Under the pieces are notes generated by a model. The model saw only the letters and a list, made by a program, of their open reading frames with translations, did no database searches and was not told the DNA's origin. A program made the position numbers and the translations under genes. 32,092 nt of DNA. Origin: a virus. Location: the IMG/VR virus record IMGVR_UViG_3300042465_003391, positions 1 to 32,092 of that record. One strand, written 5' to 3'. Positions 22,269 to 30,103 of the stretch are shown piece by piece (position 1 is the stretch's first letter; every line of letters begins with the position of its first letter).

Positions 22269-22903
22269 AATCCAAATTGATTTTGATTTCTGAATAAGGT
22301 CATATTTGCATCTGGATAATCTGTTTCATTGTCAGATAAAAATTGAATCAAACTAACATACCCCAACTGCTCACCAGATCCAAACCAATCAACAACCCTT
22401 GTTGTGCCTTTATACCATACAGAAGGAAAATAATTATTTGTACCTTGATATTCCGATACAAAATCATTCCAAACTGTTACCAGTCTTTGATTTGAATTAA
22501 CATTTTGAGCGTTTTGTGAATTAATCATTTTCTCGCCTGTTCCAGTAACAACAGAAATGGAATCTTTTAACCAAGAGTAAAAAGTATATTTGGCCATCAA
22601 TGAAGACTTATAAAGGCCTTCGGTGTATCTTAAGCCCTTCCACTTGTATAATTTACCCTCTTTTGTATATTCAACACCATTGACAAAATTAAGCCATTTT
22701 TGAGGCGCTAATGTATCCAGAACTCCATTTGTTATCTTACTATCCAAATCCTTAAATAAAACGTATCCTAATGCATTTTGTAATAATTCCCTACATTTTT
22801 CATCAATATATTGATTTAATACAGTAAGATTATCGGAATCCATCTCATTAAGATTTGGAATACTTAATTCTTTGATAAAATATGTTTGGTCAATTAAATA
22901 CAT
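22265..22903 (-). CDS. Head-tail connector (neck) protein, 212 aa
   Basis: The 212-aa protein is helical with a KWLNFVNGVEYTKEGKLYKW turn and the GLRYTEGLYKSSLMAKYTFYSWL helix typical of Bacteroidetes phage connector proteins (DUF6712-like). Similar products carry conserved tryptophans and tyrosines in the middle of the chain. It lies after the capsid gene and a 45-aa gene, and before the tail terminator, which is the place of the gp6-like ring beneath the portal. Its start directly abuts the stop of the 45-aa gene. Confidence 0.78.
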   Translation of the reverse strand: MYLIDQTYFIKELSIPNLNEMDSDNLTVLNQYIDEKCRELLQNALGYVLFKDLDSKITNGVLDTLAPQKWLNFVNGVEYTKEGKLYKWKGLRYTEGLYKSSLMAKYTFYSWLKDSISVVTGTGEKMINSQNAQNVNSNQRLVTVWNDFVSEYQGTNNYFPSVWYKGTTRVVDWFGSGEQLGYVSLIQFLSDNETDYPDANMTLFRNQNQFGL

Positions 22904-23041
22904 TTATTTTTTGCTTTTAGGTTCGTAATATTTAGCCACTTTGTCAATGTGTACTAAGTGAGAAGCGAGTTGGGAGTCGCACTCCCAAACATCGCCTTTC
23001 AATTTAGTTGCAAAGTCTTTTATAAACTCTACTTTTTTCAT
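22904..23041 (-). CDS. Small conserved head protein, 45 aa
   Basis: ATG at 23041 opens a 45-aa frame starting MKKVEFIKDFATKLKGDVWE, with an SQLASHLVHIDKVAKYY middle and a Lys-rich end, stopping at 22904. It fills the space between the capsid gene (3 bases before) and the connector gene (start directly after the stop). The pattern of a short SH3-like turn followed by an ASxLVxxxxA segment is frequent in tiny proteins encoded next to phage capsid genes. Its job is unknown, and it may decorate or cement the head. Confidence 0.75.
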   Translation of the reverse strand: MKKVEFIKDFATKLKGDVWECDSQLASHLVHIDKVAKYYEPKSKK

Positions 23042-23044
23042 CTA

Positions 23045-24202
23045 CTATGTTGCCAATGTAGTTAATGCAGCAGAAATAGAAGCTACTTTTCTAAAACCAG
23101 TTTTATCAGCTTCACGGATTAAGAAAGCTAATCTCTTACGTGCTTTCAAAGTCAACATATCTTCTGCGAAATCAGTTCCATTGTAACCTTTAGAAACAAC
23201 AACACCACCCATTTCATAGATACGTGCAAATCTTGAATCACCTAAATAAAGTGTGTTAGCTGTTACATTATTATCTTCTACGATATTCAATGCGCCAATA
23301 CGTGGATCATTAAAGTTGAAAACATAATTGTAAGTACTATCTTTTTTCAATTTCAATTTGTTAATATCTGCAATGTTCATTGCTACGAAATCTGGTTGAT
23401 ATTTAGCACCACCAACAGAAGTAATATCTTCAGATACTTTTGCAATCAAATCATAAATGTTTGCATCTGTAATTCCAGAAGCTACAGCCGTGTAAGCTGG
23501 TGATGAAGTGATTAAACCTTTTAAGTTAGTACCGGTGTTATCACCAACTACGATTTGAGAAGCTACTTTGTCTAAAACGTTTGCATCAAGGAACAATTCT
23601 AATTCAGCAGCAGCCATAACCTCATCATTGAAGAATTCTTCAGATACTGGCAATGAATCACCGATTTTTTGCAATGCTAAAGTATAACCTTTAAATTTAG
23701 CAGTTGATTCTGCAAATGCGACACCTTCAGCAACAGAAGCGGCAGCTTTTACGGTTGTAGCCTCATCCCAGTCAACATAAGCAATAGTACCATTATGGTT
23801 ACCAGCACCAACAGGAATTTTACGAAATAATTCATAAAGACTTCTTTTTTTACGTTGTAATTGACCAATACCGTCAACTAATGCAACGTGTGGATTTGTA
23901 GCAATAGAAGCTCTCAAAGTATCTGCTTTCAATACTACTTCAGCGTTTCCACCTTTTGCAATAGCTCTTAAAGTTTCTTTGTTTTCTTTGATTTCTTCAA
24001 CAATAGTCTTAACAGTTGTAGTTACTTTCATTTCTTTTAATTGGTTTACTTGTTCTTGTAGGTTTTCGAATACTGATTTCTCAATAGTTTCTTTACCTTT
24101 TAAAGCTTCTAATTCAGCTTTCAATGTAGATACTTCAACATCCTGTGCTTTGTATCCTTCAACTTTTGCGCTTAAAGCGTCTAATTGTTCTTGTGTGATC
24201 AT
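23045..24202 (-). CDS. Major capsid protein, HK97 fold, 385 aa
   Basis: Residues 1-90 are a charged coiled coil (delta domain, acting as scaffold and removed on maturation). Residues about 100-385 match the HK97 family: LRASIATNPHVALVDG, a RSLYELFRKIPVG strand, AFAESTAKFKGYTLALQKIGDSLPVSEEFFND (E-loop and spine helix), VVGDNTGTNLKGLI, and a late LTLKARKRLAFLIREADK segment. The protease gene is just upstream. The capsid is therefore made as a precursor cleaved near the end of the coiled coil, roughly residues 85-100; the exact site is not determinable by eye. Confidence 0.92.
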   Translation of the reverse strand: MITQEQLDALSAKVEGYKAQDVEVSTLKAELEALKGKETIEKSVFENLQEQVNQLKEMKVTTTVKTIVEEIKENKETLRAIAKGGNAEVVLKADTLRASIATNPHVALVDGIGQLQRKKRSLYELFRKIPVGAGNHNGTIAYVDWDEATTVKAAASVAEGVAFAESTAKFKGYTLALQKIGDSLPVSEEFFNDEVMAAAELELFLDANVLDKVASQIVVGDNTGTNLKGLITSSPAYTAVASGITDANIYDLIAKVSEDITSVGGAKYQPDFVAMNIADINKLKLKKDSTYNYVFNFNDPRIGALNIVEDNNVTANTLYLGDSRFARIYEMGGVVVSKGYNGTDFAEDMLTLKARKRLAFLIREADKTGFRKVASISAALTTLAT

Positions 24203-24204
24203 TT

Positions 24205-25011
24205 TTAAAATTTGTTTAATAGTTTGTTAAATTCGTTTTCATTCATTTTTTGAGTAACTTCGATAGTTGGCTCATTTTCTGAAAGTGTGTGAACGGCTTT
24301 CATATTATTTTCAAGTGTAGGTGTAACTGGATTAGATCCTATAACAACTGCACTACCTTCAATTAATTTTGCTTCAAGTACGGCCCAAAAATAACCTTTT
24401 TCAATTGCTGTTTCTTGATTTGCAACCTCTGGTAAATATTTATTCCAGTTTTCAAACTCTTGTGTGCTTGCTGGATTATTTGCACAAAGTACCATTTTAA
24501 CATATGACATTCCAACGCTGTGATTTTTTACAAATCCTTTTGAATATTGTTCATACATAAACTCGTTACGGTCCTCTTTTACTTTACTTTCAAAGATTAA
24601 ACATTCTGTCTTACCATCATATTCAAATCCCAATTGTTTAAAAGTAAATTGTTGAGTAAATACGTTTAAATCTTCACCATCTGCAATAATCTTATCAAAC
24701 TCCATACAATGCTCCTGCAAATGTACAATATTTTTATTCTCATTTATAGACTTGTTCCATAAACCTTTAATATGTACATCACCGTGAGAATCTAAAAAGT
24801 TAGTTGAATTAACTACTACTTTCACTTTTAGTTCTTCTTCAGCTTCCTGAACTGGTTTATTATTTACAATTGCCTTTGTTGTTTCAATTGGTGAAAATGA
24901 AAATGTATCGGCTTTTTTAAATGATGCCTTTTTAAATGCAATCAGTTTGTTTTGATTTTTAATGATAAAATCAATTTCCTGTTCTTTATTTTCGAACGAT
25001 GGTATTTTCAT
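24205..25011 (-). CDS. Prohead maturation protease, 268 aa
   Basis: The 268-aa protein resembles the HK97-type S78 prohead proteases. It contains VVVNSTNFLDSHGDVHIKGLW, a LQEHCMEFDKIIADG segment with the likely catalytic His, and NHSVGMSYVKM with the likely catalytic Ser. Late in the chain is the VLEAKLIEGSAVVIGSNPVTP motif near the family's characteristic end of the domain. It cuts the scaffold domain from the major capsid protein and then itself. It lies 2 bases before the capsid gene. A 60-residue charged C-terminal tail may be processed. Confidence 0.85.
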   Translation of the reverse strand: MKIPSFENKEQEIDFIIKNQNKLIAFKKASFKKADTFSFSPIETTKAIVNNKPVQEAEEELKVKVVVNSTNFLDSHGDVHIKGLWNKSINENKNIVHLQEHCMEFDKIIADGEDLNVFTQQFTFKQLGFEYDGKTECLIFESKVKEDRNEFMYEQYSKGFVKNHSVGMSYVKMVLCANNPASTQEFENWNKYLPEVANQETAIEKGYFWAVLEAKLIEGSAVVIGSNPVTPTLENNMKAVHTLSENEPTIEVTQKMNENEFNKLLNKF

Positions 25012-25057
25012 TTTGTTTATCTTTTTTTAGTTGCTCAATATCTTCTTTGGTTATCAT
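24986..25057 (-). CDS. Possible micro-ORF, 23 aa, bridging portal and protease genes
   Basis: ATG at 25057 overlaps the portal stop as ATGA, and the frame runs 23 codons (MITKEDIEQLKKDKQ start) to a TAA at 24986, overlapping the protease start by 26 bases. It would fill the 42-base gap between two genes that are otherwise tightly packed. The product is charged and could form one helix. It is too short to judge by composition, and it may only serve to carry ribosomes onto the protease start. Confidence 0.3.
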   Translation of the reverse strand: MITKEDIEQLKKDKQNENTIVRK

Positions 25058-26208
25058 AGCTCATCCAGATTAATGTTGTTTTGATCTGCTAATATTTTGT
25101 TATCAAGTTTCAATTTAATTACTTCTTGACGTTCCTTCTCAAATACTTGATTAAATGCCAAATGTTCCCAACTCATAAACAATTCAGAATAATTAAACTT
25201 TTCTTCAAATGTATCTGTTAATAATTGGCCTTTTGGTTTTAAAACATATTCAACGTGTCTATTTGTTGCCTTTTCCTGATTTTCGTATGTACTGCCTTTT
25301 AAATTAGATTCAAGTATATCTTTTGGAATTCCATACATTGATCCTATCATGAAATAATCATTATAAAAACACTCATCAAGTTTTAAACGTGCAATATCAT
25401 CAACAAATCTCTTTATTTCAATAGGCTTTTTAATTGCGTGAACGCTCTTGCTACTTCTTACTACTCCTTCAATATTTCTTTTTTCTACATCGGTCATGTT
25501 AACCGATTCTAAACTATCATTTTTAGCAGTAGCAACAAATTTCTGGCTAAACTCTAAATTTATATTTTTAGCATTCAGCGCATTTTCTGAATTAGAAATA
25601 ACCTTATATAATGCATCTAACCTTGAAATGCCTTTAAAACTATTATCACTAATTGAGTTTGTAAGATCGTAAAATGGTGTAATTTCTGAAATAGGAATAA
25701 TTTTGGATGTATTACCAATATTATATTTAATTGTGCCTTTTACAATATCAGAATAAGTAATTTTAGATAAAATAAGACTGTTTAACTTATCAACTATATT
25801 ACTATCGAATTCAATATTCGCTGGATTAAGCCACTGAATAGGTGATGTTTCATTCAATTGATTGTTTGGAGTCCAAAGGTAAGCTGTTCCAAGCTGCATA
25901 AAAAACATATAATCCCATAGAAATTGAGTCCAGTTCTGTTTAAAGTTTGGCTTTTTTCTTTGACTATAAAGAAAGTCTGTTTCTGTTGGTGTGTTTATTT
26001 TACCTAAACTAAATAAATCACAGTTTAATGCAAAGACTTTTAACGCTGCTGGATTAGATAATACAACATTCAGTTTTTCTTTGTCATTCTTAAATTTTGA
26101 TAAATTTGCGTTTTGGTTTAATACTTCATAAAAGAAATTCCCGCTTAAATCCCTCTCAATTGTTTGAGGTGCATTATTACCAAAAGAAAAATTTAGATTG
26201 AATCCCAT
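25054..26208 (-). CDS. Phage portal protein, 384 aa
   Basis: The 384-aa product has features of the HK97-type portal family: an N-terminal region with VFALNCDLFSLGKI, then a LWDYMFFMQLGTAYLWTP segment, a helix-rich middle (ISRLDALYKVISNSENALNAKN), and a MIGSMYGIPKDILES stretch before the helical C-terminus. It forms the dodecameric ring through which DNA passes. It lies 21 bases behind terL, and a TAACTTTG box (26222-26229) overlaps that gap. Confidence 0.88.
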   Translation of the reverse strand: MGFNLNFSFGNNAPQTIERDLSGNFFYEVLNQNANLSKFKNDKEKLNVVLSNPAALKVFALNCDLFSLGKINTPTETDFLYSQRKKPNFKQNWTQFLWDYMFFMQLGTAYLWTPNNQLNETSPIQWLNPANIEFDSNIVDKLNSLILSKITYSDIVKGTIKYNIGNTSKIIPISEITPFYDLTNSISDNSFKGISRLDALYKVISNSENALNAKNINLEFSQKFVATAKNDSLESVNMTDVEKRNIEGVVRSSKSVHAIKKPIEIKRFVDDIARLKLDECFYNDYFMIGSMYGIPKDILESNLKGSTYENQEKATNRHVEYVLKPKGQLLTDTFEEKFNYSELFMSWEHLAFNQVFEKERQEVIKLKLDNKILADQNNINLDEL

Positions 26209-26229
26209 AATAAAATTTTCACAAAGTTA

Positions 26230-27468
26230 CTAAATATTTTTTATAATATTCATTTCAAACAGTTTTTGTGCGATATATTCAATAGCATTAATTAAATGGT
26301 CATTACCATCTTCTGGATTTTCTAAGGTTACACCGAACCTATCCTTTTGATAAGAGTAATTTTCCTGTTCAAATTCTATATTTTTTGAAGTGGATGTATA
26401 ATAAACATTTAAGCCTTGCATTGTGCCTATCCTGTCAATTAATCGAGTTTTACCACCAACAGAAACGGCATATTCCCAACCTGATCTCCTTAAAGCTATT
26501 ATCTTTGTGGGCCTGTTAGAATCACATACAATAATTTTATCCTTTGGTATATTTAATTTTGTAAACATCCAACTCACAAGGCCTTCATCCTGATTTGCGT
26601 TTATTTGGTGTAATTCAGTTGTGGTTAAGTTTTTCCTTAATTCGTTTTCTGACTTATAATTCAATTCATGAACGTATAAATTACCATCATGATATTTAAC
26701 CTCAACAATTGCAAATGGATCAACCAAACCCCAGTCACAACCATAGTAAGTCTGTTTTTCAATGTTTAAATAATCATAATAATTGATTTCATTCCAGTTG
26801 TATATTCTGCCTTGTTTTTGTGCTTTTAAACCTAACCCGAATACTTGCCAGTTATATTCATTGGCAGTTCCTTGTTTTACATTGTATTCAGTAGGCTCAT
26901 AAGATAGTATTTTCTTTTTTTGCTCTATTGGTATGAATGGATTGTCTTTGAATGTTGAATGAATTACAATAGCGTTATCCCGCTTCATAACACTATCCGC
27001 CCAATGGTTACCAACTGGATTATAATCCATAAAAATAGATTTTGAACACCTCATATCTAATTGGTCAAATGTTTCTTTTGATAGCTTGTAAAATTCATTA
27101 AACCATAAATAGTCTGAATGATAACCCATCACTTTCAATTCATCATCTGTACCCTCTATAAATATCTGTGATCCATTTGGGAAGGTAAAATAAGATTCTG
27201 ATTTATTATAAACTACTTTATCCCAATTTGACAAAGTTGGATAATACTTTAACATATCCTGTAAAATTGTATCCTTACAATCCTTTTTAGTAATCCTAAA
27301 AGCTGCTAATTTAATACGTTCATTTGACCACGCTAAAAGCCAAAATAATTGTAAAATACTAAAGGTCTTACTCGAACGAGAAGACCCTGAATTTATAATA
27401 TATTTATATTTTCCAGTATTTAATGAATTATAATTTTTCTCAAATACCGTAGTTGCTTTAATCCTCAC
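26230..27468 (-). CDS. terL: Terminase large subunit, 412 aa
   Basis: The ATPase half has a Walker A of GSSRSSKT at residues 28-35 and a Walker B of YLWFNE at 120-125, in which Asn precedes the catalytic Glu as in PBSX/SPP1-like terminases. The RNase H-like nuclease half has D245 in GCDWG, D316 in VCDSN and an EDGNDHLINAI motif with D390 near the end. It packages DNA into the prohead and cuts concatemers. SPP1/PBSX relatives mostly use headful packaging, which suits a circularly permuted genome. It overlaps terS by 11 bases. Confidence 0.94.
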   Translation of the reverse strand: MRIKATTVFEKNYNSLNTGKYKYIINSGSSRSSKTFSILQLFWLLAWSNERIKLAAFRITKKDCKDTILQDMLKYYPTLSNWDKVVYNKSESYFTFPNGSQIFIEGTDDELKVMGYHSDYLWFNEFYKLSKETFDQLDMRCSKSIFMDYNPVGNHWADSVMKRDNAIVIHSTFKDNPFIPIEQKKKILSYEPTEYNVKQGTANEYNWQVFGLGLKAQKQGRIYNWNEINYYDYLNIEKQTYYGCDWGLVDPFAIVEVKYHDGNLYVHELNYKSENELRKNLTTTELHQINANQDEGLVSWMFTKLNIPKDKIIVCDSNRPTKIIALRRSGWEYAVSVGGKTRLIDRIGTMQGLNVYYTSTSKNIEFEQENYSYQKDRFGVTLENPEDGNDHLINAIEYIAQKLFEMNIIKNI

Positions 27469-27862
27469 TTGGTTTGATTATTTCGATTTGTAAGGTTGTA
27501 TTTTGTATTTTCTCACCCCCCGACGTTACATCTGTTTTATCACCAAACACTTTAGGATACATTTTAGCCATTTTCCATTTTAAAGTATTAACTAAAGCGT
27601 TATAAACAGGGTATTCAATTTCTTTAGTGATTAACATATCTCTTAAGTCATCAATTTCATTTTCCAATGCTAACGCTTTATCCTGTTGGCTGCTCACATA
27701 CAGTGTGCGTAATTCATCGTTATTATTTTTCCACCGTCTGAATGTTGTCCAGTTTGGATACTTTGCATCAGATTCTAATATACGTATGATATTATTACCT
27801 AATGCTATTTCATTACATATCTCTTTTGACAAATCAAAACTATATTCACTTGGTCGTGCCAT
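27458..27862 (-). CDS. terS: Terminase small subunit, 134 aa
   Basis: Residues 1-55 form a DNA-binding helix-turn-helix that begins MARPSEYSFDLSKEICNEI and includes a YPNWTTFRRWKNNNDE recognition region. Residues 56-105 are an oligomerising helical core. A tail with GDKTDVTSGGEKI, often found in Bacteroidetes terS proteins, ends near the terL start. It recognises the packaging site and stimulates TerL. The gene lies 18 bases behind the lipoprotein gene, and a TAACTTTG box (27868-27875) sits 5 bases before the start. Confidence 0.85.
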   Translation of the reverse strand: MARPSEYSFDLSKEICNEIALGNNIIRILESDAKYPNWTTFRRWKNNNDELRTLYVSSQQDKALALENEIDDLRDMLITKEIEYPVYNALVNTLKWKMAKMYPKVFGDKTDVTSGGEKIQNTTLQIEIIKPSED

Positions 27863-27880
27863 AAATACAAAGTTACAAAA

Positions 27881-28075
27881 TTAATTACAATTTTCTCTTA
27901 TTCGTTTTATCTTATCGTCATATTGCCTTTTTATTTCAATCCTACAAGCTGAACTACCTCCACATCTAAAAACAGCGTCTTGATATTGTTTATAAGCCGC
28001 ATCTTCTAAGTCATCACAATTTTTTGAGCAGCTTGTCATTCCAACAACTGCTAAAATCAATATTAATTTTTTCAT
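27881..28075 (-). CDS. Small lipoprotein, 64 aa
   Basis: The product starts with a lipoprotein signal, MKKLILILAVVGMTSC, with Cys at residue 16 as the lipidation site. The mature part is 49 aa, helical, Arg/Lys/Asp-rich, with further Cys residues at about 20, 38, 44 and 63 that could form disulfides. It would be anchored in the cell envelope. Being between the accessory genes and terS rather than in the lysis cassette, it fits a superinfection-exclusion protein better than an Rz1-like spanin, although the latter remains possible. Its ATG overlaps the stop of the 32-aa gene by 4 bases. Confidence 0.8.
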   Translation of the reverse strand: MKKLILILAVVGMTSCSKNCDDLEDAAYKQYQDAVFRCGGSSACRIEIKRQYDDKIKRIRENCN

Positions 28076-28170
28076 ATATAATCATTTGTTTTTAAAATAT
28101 AAGCTACTAACGAAAAAAAGATACCCATCATAAACCCTATAACTATTCCTTGTGCAAAATCTTCTATCAT
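28072..28170 (-). CDS. Single-span membrane peptide, 32 aa
   Basis: ATG at 28170 opens a 32-aa frame with an acidic N-terminus (MIEDFAQG), a hydrophobic span of about 18 residues (IVIGFMMGIFFSLVAYIL) and a polar tail, ending in an ATGA overlap with the lipoprotein start. The coupling suggests the two products are made in equal amounts and may act together at the membrane. The function is unknown. Confidence 0.6.
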   Translation of the reverse strand: MIEDFAQGIVIGFMMGIFFSLVAYILKTNDYI

Positions 28171-28173
28171 AAT

Positions 28174-28260
28174 TTATGCTTTACTAATTAAAAAATTCCA
28201 TAACCAAATCGCTTTTGGTCTTATAAACTCGTATGCTATCCAAACTAAAATATATTTCAT
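28174..28260 (-). CDS. Micro protein with hydrophobic N-terminus, 28 aa
   Basis: ATG at 28260 overlaps the stop of the 70-aa gene as ATGA and opens a 28-aa frame, starting MKYILVWIAYEFIRPKAIW, which stops 3 bases before the next start. The chain is hydrophobic with two basic residues in the middle, so it may insert in or lie on the membrane. Support is the exact coupling at both ends. Confidence 0.5.
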   Translation of the reverse strand: MKYILVWIAYEFIRPKAIWLWNFLISKA

Positions 28261-28469
28261 AAATCACAGATTTCTTGTTTAACTTCTTGCCAATAATTCT
28301 CATTATAAAAGAAAGCATCATTTAATCTTTCTCTATCTTTAATTATCTCATCAACTGCGATTAATGCACATTGTTTAGCTTCTCTATAGTCAATTGTATT
28401 TTCTAATTCTACTGAAAATAAATGATAATACTTATTCAATAACTCTTTTGCTTTTTCTTTTGGTGTCAT
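28257..28469 (-). CDS. Small helical protein, 70 aa, paralogue family A (copy 3)
   Basis: The 70-aa product starts MTPKEKAKELLNKYYHLF, has a central CALIAVDEIIKD helix and ends YWQEVKQEICDL. The same signature (KxKAxEL at the start, VDE in the middle, YxxEVKxEI at the end) is shared with the products at 29649-29837 and 30210-30398. No enzyme motif is visible. The family is known as small unknown proteins of Bacteroidetes phages and mobile elements. Confidence 0.8.
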   Translation of the reverse strand: MTPKEKAKELLNKYYHLFSVELENTIDYREAKQCALIAVDEIIKDRERLNDAFFYNENYWQEVKQEICDL

Positions 28470-28522
28470 TTTTTTTATTTTTAATTATTATTAAAATTAT
28501 TATTATCATTCCAAAAGTAGCA

Positions 28523-28738
28523 CTATAAAGTGGTAAAGTTGGAATACAATCCTTTTTCTTTTTTGTAGATTTCTAATAGTTGTTCAATAATATATTTATT
28601 TTCATTTTTTAAATTATCAAATTTTAAAATCCATTCTGCAAACCCAATAGCAAATTCATCTGCTATAACTTCAGCGTTTTTAATATCAAATCTTTTACCG
28701 CTTTTAAATGCGTCTATAAGCTTATCTTTTAGTGTCAT
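28523..28738 (-). CDS. Small helical protein, 71 aa, paralogue family B (copy 2)
   Basis: The 71-aa product starts MTLKDKLIDAF and contains ADEFAIGFAEWILKF and QLLEIYKKEKGL, both nearly the same in the 89-aa product at 29834-30103. It is shorter in the region before the DEFAIGFAEW motif. It overlaps the Cys-rich gene upstream by 4 bases and precedes a family A gene by 53 bases, in the same order as the other B/A pair. Confidence 0.8.
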   Translation of the reverse strand: MTLKDKLIDAFKSGKRFDIKNAEVIADEFAIGFAEWILKFDNLKNENKYIIEQLLEIYKKEKGLYSNFTTL

Positions 28739-29007
28739 TTTTCTTCACATTTAGTTGAACAATATAATTCTTTTGTCAATCCAATACTAATTATTTTACT
28801 GCATTTATTGCATAAGGTTGCTCCGTTACCATTATTAAACTTATGAATTGGTTTTGTTACTTCCCAATAATAATCACAATTATTTTCGTCTATATTAGGA
28901 CTTTCACAAAACCAAGATTGCCTAAATTCACTCGGTTCGGCTTTAAATCTATAACAATTATCTTTTATATTGCAATTAGTTCCTTGACACATTGTTATAT
29001 CTGGCAT
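28735..29007 (-). CDS. Cys-rich, probable zinc-binding protein, 90 aa
   Basis: The 90-aa product has two Cys clusters. The first (residues 7-44) reads CxxxxC, C, then C and C in a frame with YRFKAEP, FRQSWF and CDYYWE, seen in small phage proteins of unknown function. The second (residues 66-87) has CNKC and CSTKC, a treble-clef or zinc-ribbon like pair. It may bind nucleic acid or protein. It overlaps the 46-aa gene by 32 bases and the family B gene by 4. Confidence 0.78.
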   Translation of the reverse strand: MPDITMCQGTNCNIKDNCYRFKAEPSEFRQSWFCESPNIDENNCDYYWEVTKPIHKFNNGNGATLCNKCSKIISIGLTKELYCSTKCEEK

Positions 29008-29116
29008 CTTCTTTTATTTTTTTTAATAGTTCTTTTGCTTGTTCTTTCAATTTATATTCCTGCTCATAAATCGATAACCTTTGAGTTAACGGTTTTATAT
29101 TTCTTTTATTTGCCAT
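28976..29116 (-). CDS. Basic helical micro protein, 46 aa
   Basis: ATG at 29116 opens a 46-aa frame starting MANKRNIKPLTQRLS, with a strongly helical, charged middle (EYKLKEQAKELLKKIKED) and a polar end. It overlaps the Cys-rich gene by 32 bases, and 53 bases separate its start from the stop of the 158-aa gene. The family is unknown. Confidence 0.5.
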   Translation of the reverse strand: MANKRNIKPLTQRLSIYEQEYKLKEQAKELLKKIKEDARYNNVSRN

Positions 29117-29169
29117 AATTATTTAAAATTTTAAGTTATTACGGTGTTAATTGCCGTTAAAACGAGTAT

Positions 29170-29646
29170 TTATAAAGATTCTAAAATTTTATAATCATTA
29201 ATTGTAAATTCCTTCATCGGTTTATCCCATAACTTGTGCCTATTATCTTTGCGTAAAGTTTCAATTATTTTCAAATAATGCCATCTTACCTTTGGCATCT
29301 CATCAATATTTATTTTTTTAGGCTTTTTACGTTCCATTTCTCGATAATGAATGTACTTAACGTTATTGAGTCTAAAATCAATATCTTTAAACAATTCAGC
29401 ATCTTTATTATCAAAAGCTATTTTAACATCATTATACTCTTTAATGTTTTTATACATTTCTTTACGTTGGAAGTAGTGAAACCCTGTAGCGTGATTGCAT
29501 TTTAATTCTTTGCAAATGTTTAAATTATTTTTGCCTTTTTCAATTTCCTGATCCATATAAATACCTCGTAAATAAACAAAATGTGGCTTTCTATTCTTAA
29601 TTGTTAGGTCTATTCCAAACAAATTCTTTATCTCTTGTAAATCCAT
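29170..29646 (-). CDS. Basic protein with a possible DnaA domain IV-like helix-turn-helix, 158 aa
   Basis: Residues 15-60 (RKPHFVYLRGIYM, LNICKELKCNHATGFHYFQR) follow the helix pattern of DnaA domain IV, including a HATxxHY signature near that of DnaA's DHSTVxHA. The rest is Lys/Arg/Glu-rich and helical, without ATPase motifs. It could bind specific DNA sites, perhaps host DnaA boxes or a phage control site. It lies between two family A/B gene groups, 2 bases after the family A copy 2 gene. The resemblance is partial and was judged by eye. Confidence 0.65.
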   Translation of the reverse strand: MDLQEIKNLFGIDLTIKNRKPHFVYLRGIYMDQEIEKGKNNLNICKELKCNHATGFHYFQRKEMYKNIKEYNDVKIAFDNKDAELFKDIDFRLNNVKYIHYREMERKKPKKINIDEMPKVRWHYLKIIETLRKDNRHKLWDKPMKEFTINDYKILESL

Positions 29647-29648
29647 AA

Positions 29649-29837
29649 CTATAAATTATTTATTTCGTTTTTTACTTCATACCAATAATCAATTCTATAA
29701 TGTTCTAATGAATCAAACTCATTTATCATTTCATCGACTACGTTTAAAGCGCTTTTAATTCCTTCCCTTTCGGCTTCCGATGTATTCCAGTAAGTAAATT
29801 TATCAATTAACTCAGATGCTTTTTGTTTTGGTGTCAT
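29649..29837 (-). CDS. Small helical protein, 62 aa, paralogue family A (copy 2)
   Basis: The 62-aa product starts MTPKQKASELIDKF and has a VVDEMINEF middle and a YWYEVKNEINNL end, matching the family A signature. The first residues agree closely with copy 3 at the DNA level as well, which points to duplication within the phage lineage rather than chance. It overlaps the family B copy 1 gene upstream by 4 bases. Confidence 0.8.
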   Translation of the reverse strand: MTPKQKASELIDKFTYWNTSEAEREGIKSALNVVDEMINEFDSLEHYRIDYWYEVKNEINNL

Positions 29838-30103
29838 AATTCTTTTTCTTTTTTATATATTTCTAATAGTTCTTTTGTTAAATAAGTTTCATCATATTTA
29901 CTTTTAGCGTGCAACATCTCTCCATTAACATTTATGTTCTTGTCATGATACCTAGTACACCACTCAGCAAATCCAATAGCAAATTCATCTACTATTTTTA
30001 TAATTACTTCAATTTCTTCTTCATTTAGATTTGAGTAATATTGTCCGTGTATTGAATCATAAGCAACAATGTCTATATTTTCAAACTTATCTTTTAGTGT
30101 CAT
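29834..30103 (-). CDS. Small helical protein, 89 aa, paralogue family B (copy 1)
   Basis: The start is placed at ATG 30103 (MTLKDKF), not at the longer frame beginning 30181. It aligns with the copy at 28523-28738, and its ATG overlaps the stop of a 37-aa membrane peptide as ATGA. The product contains VDEFAIGFAEW and ELLEIYKKEKEL, both shared with copy 2, plus a longer acidic middle. The function is unknown. Confidence 0.8.
   Translation of the reverse strand: MTLKDKFENIDIVAYDSIHGQYYSNLNEEEIEVIIKIVDEFAIGFAEWCTRYHDKNINVNGEMLHAKSKYDETYLTKELLEIYKKEKEL

Noticed and set aside
28432-28509. 25-aa hydrophobic frame between family B copy 2 and family A copy 3
   Set aside because: It begins with a run of Ile codons in a low-complexity ATA/ATT tract and overlaps the family A start by 38 bases. 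It lacks the exact coupling seen for the other micro genes.
28735-29007. HNH endonuclease from the paired Cys motifs
   Set aside because: No His-Asn-His core is present between the Cys pairs. Only a structural zinc site is supported.
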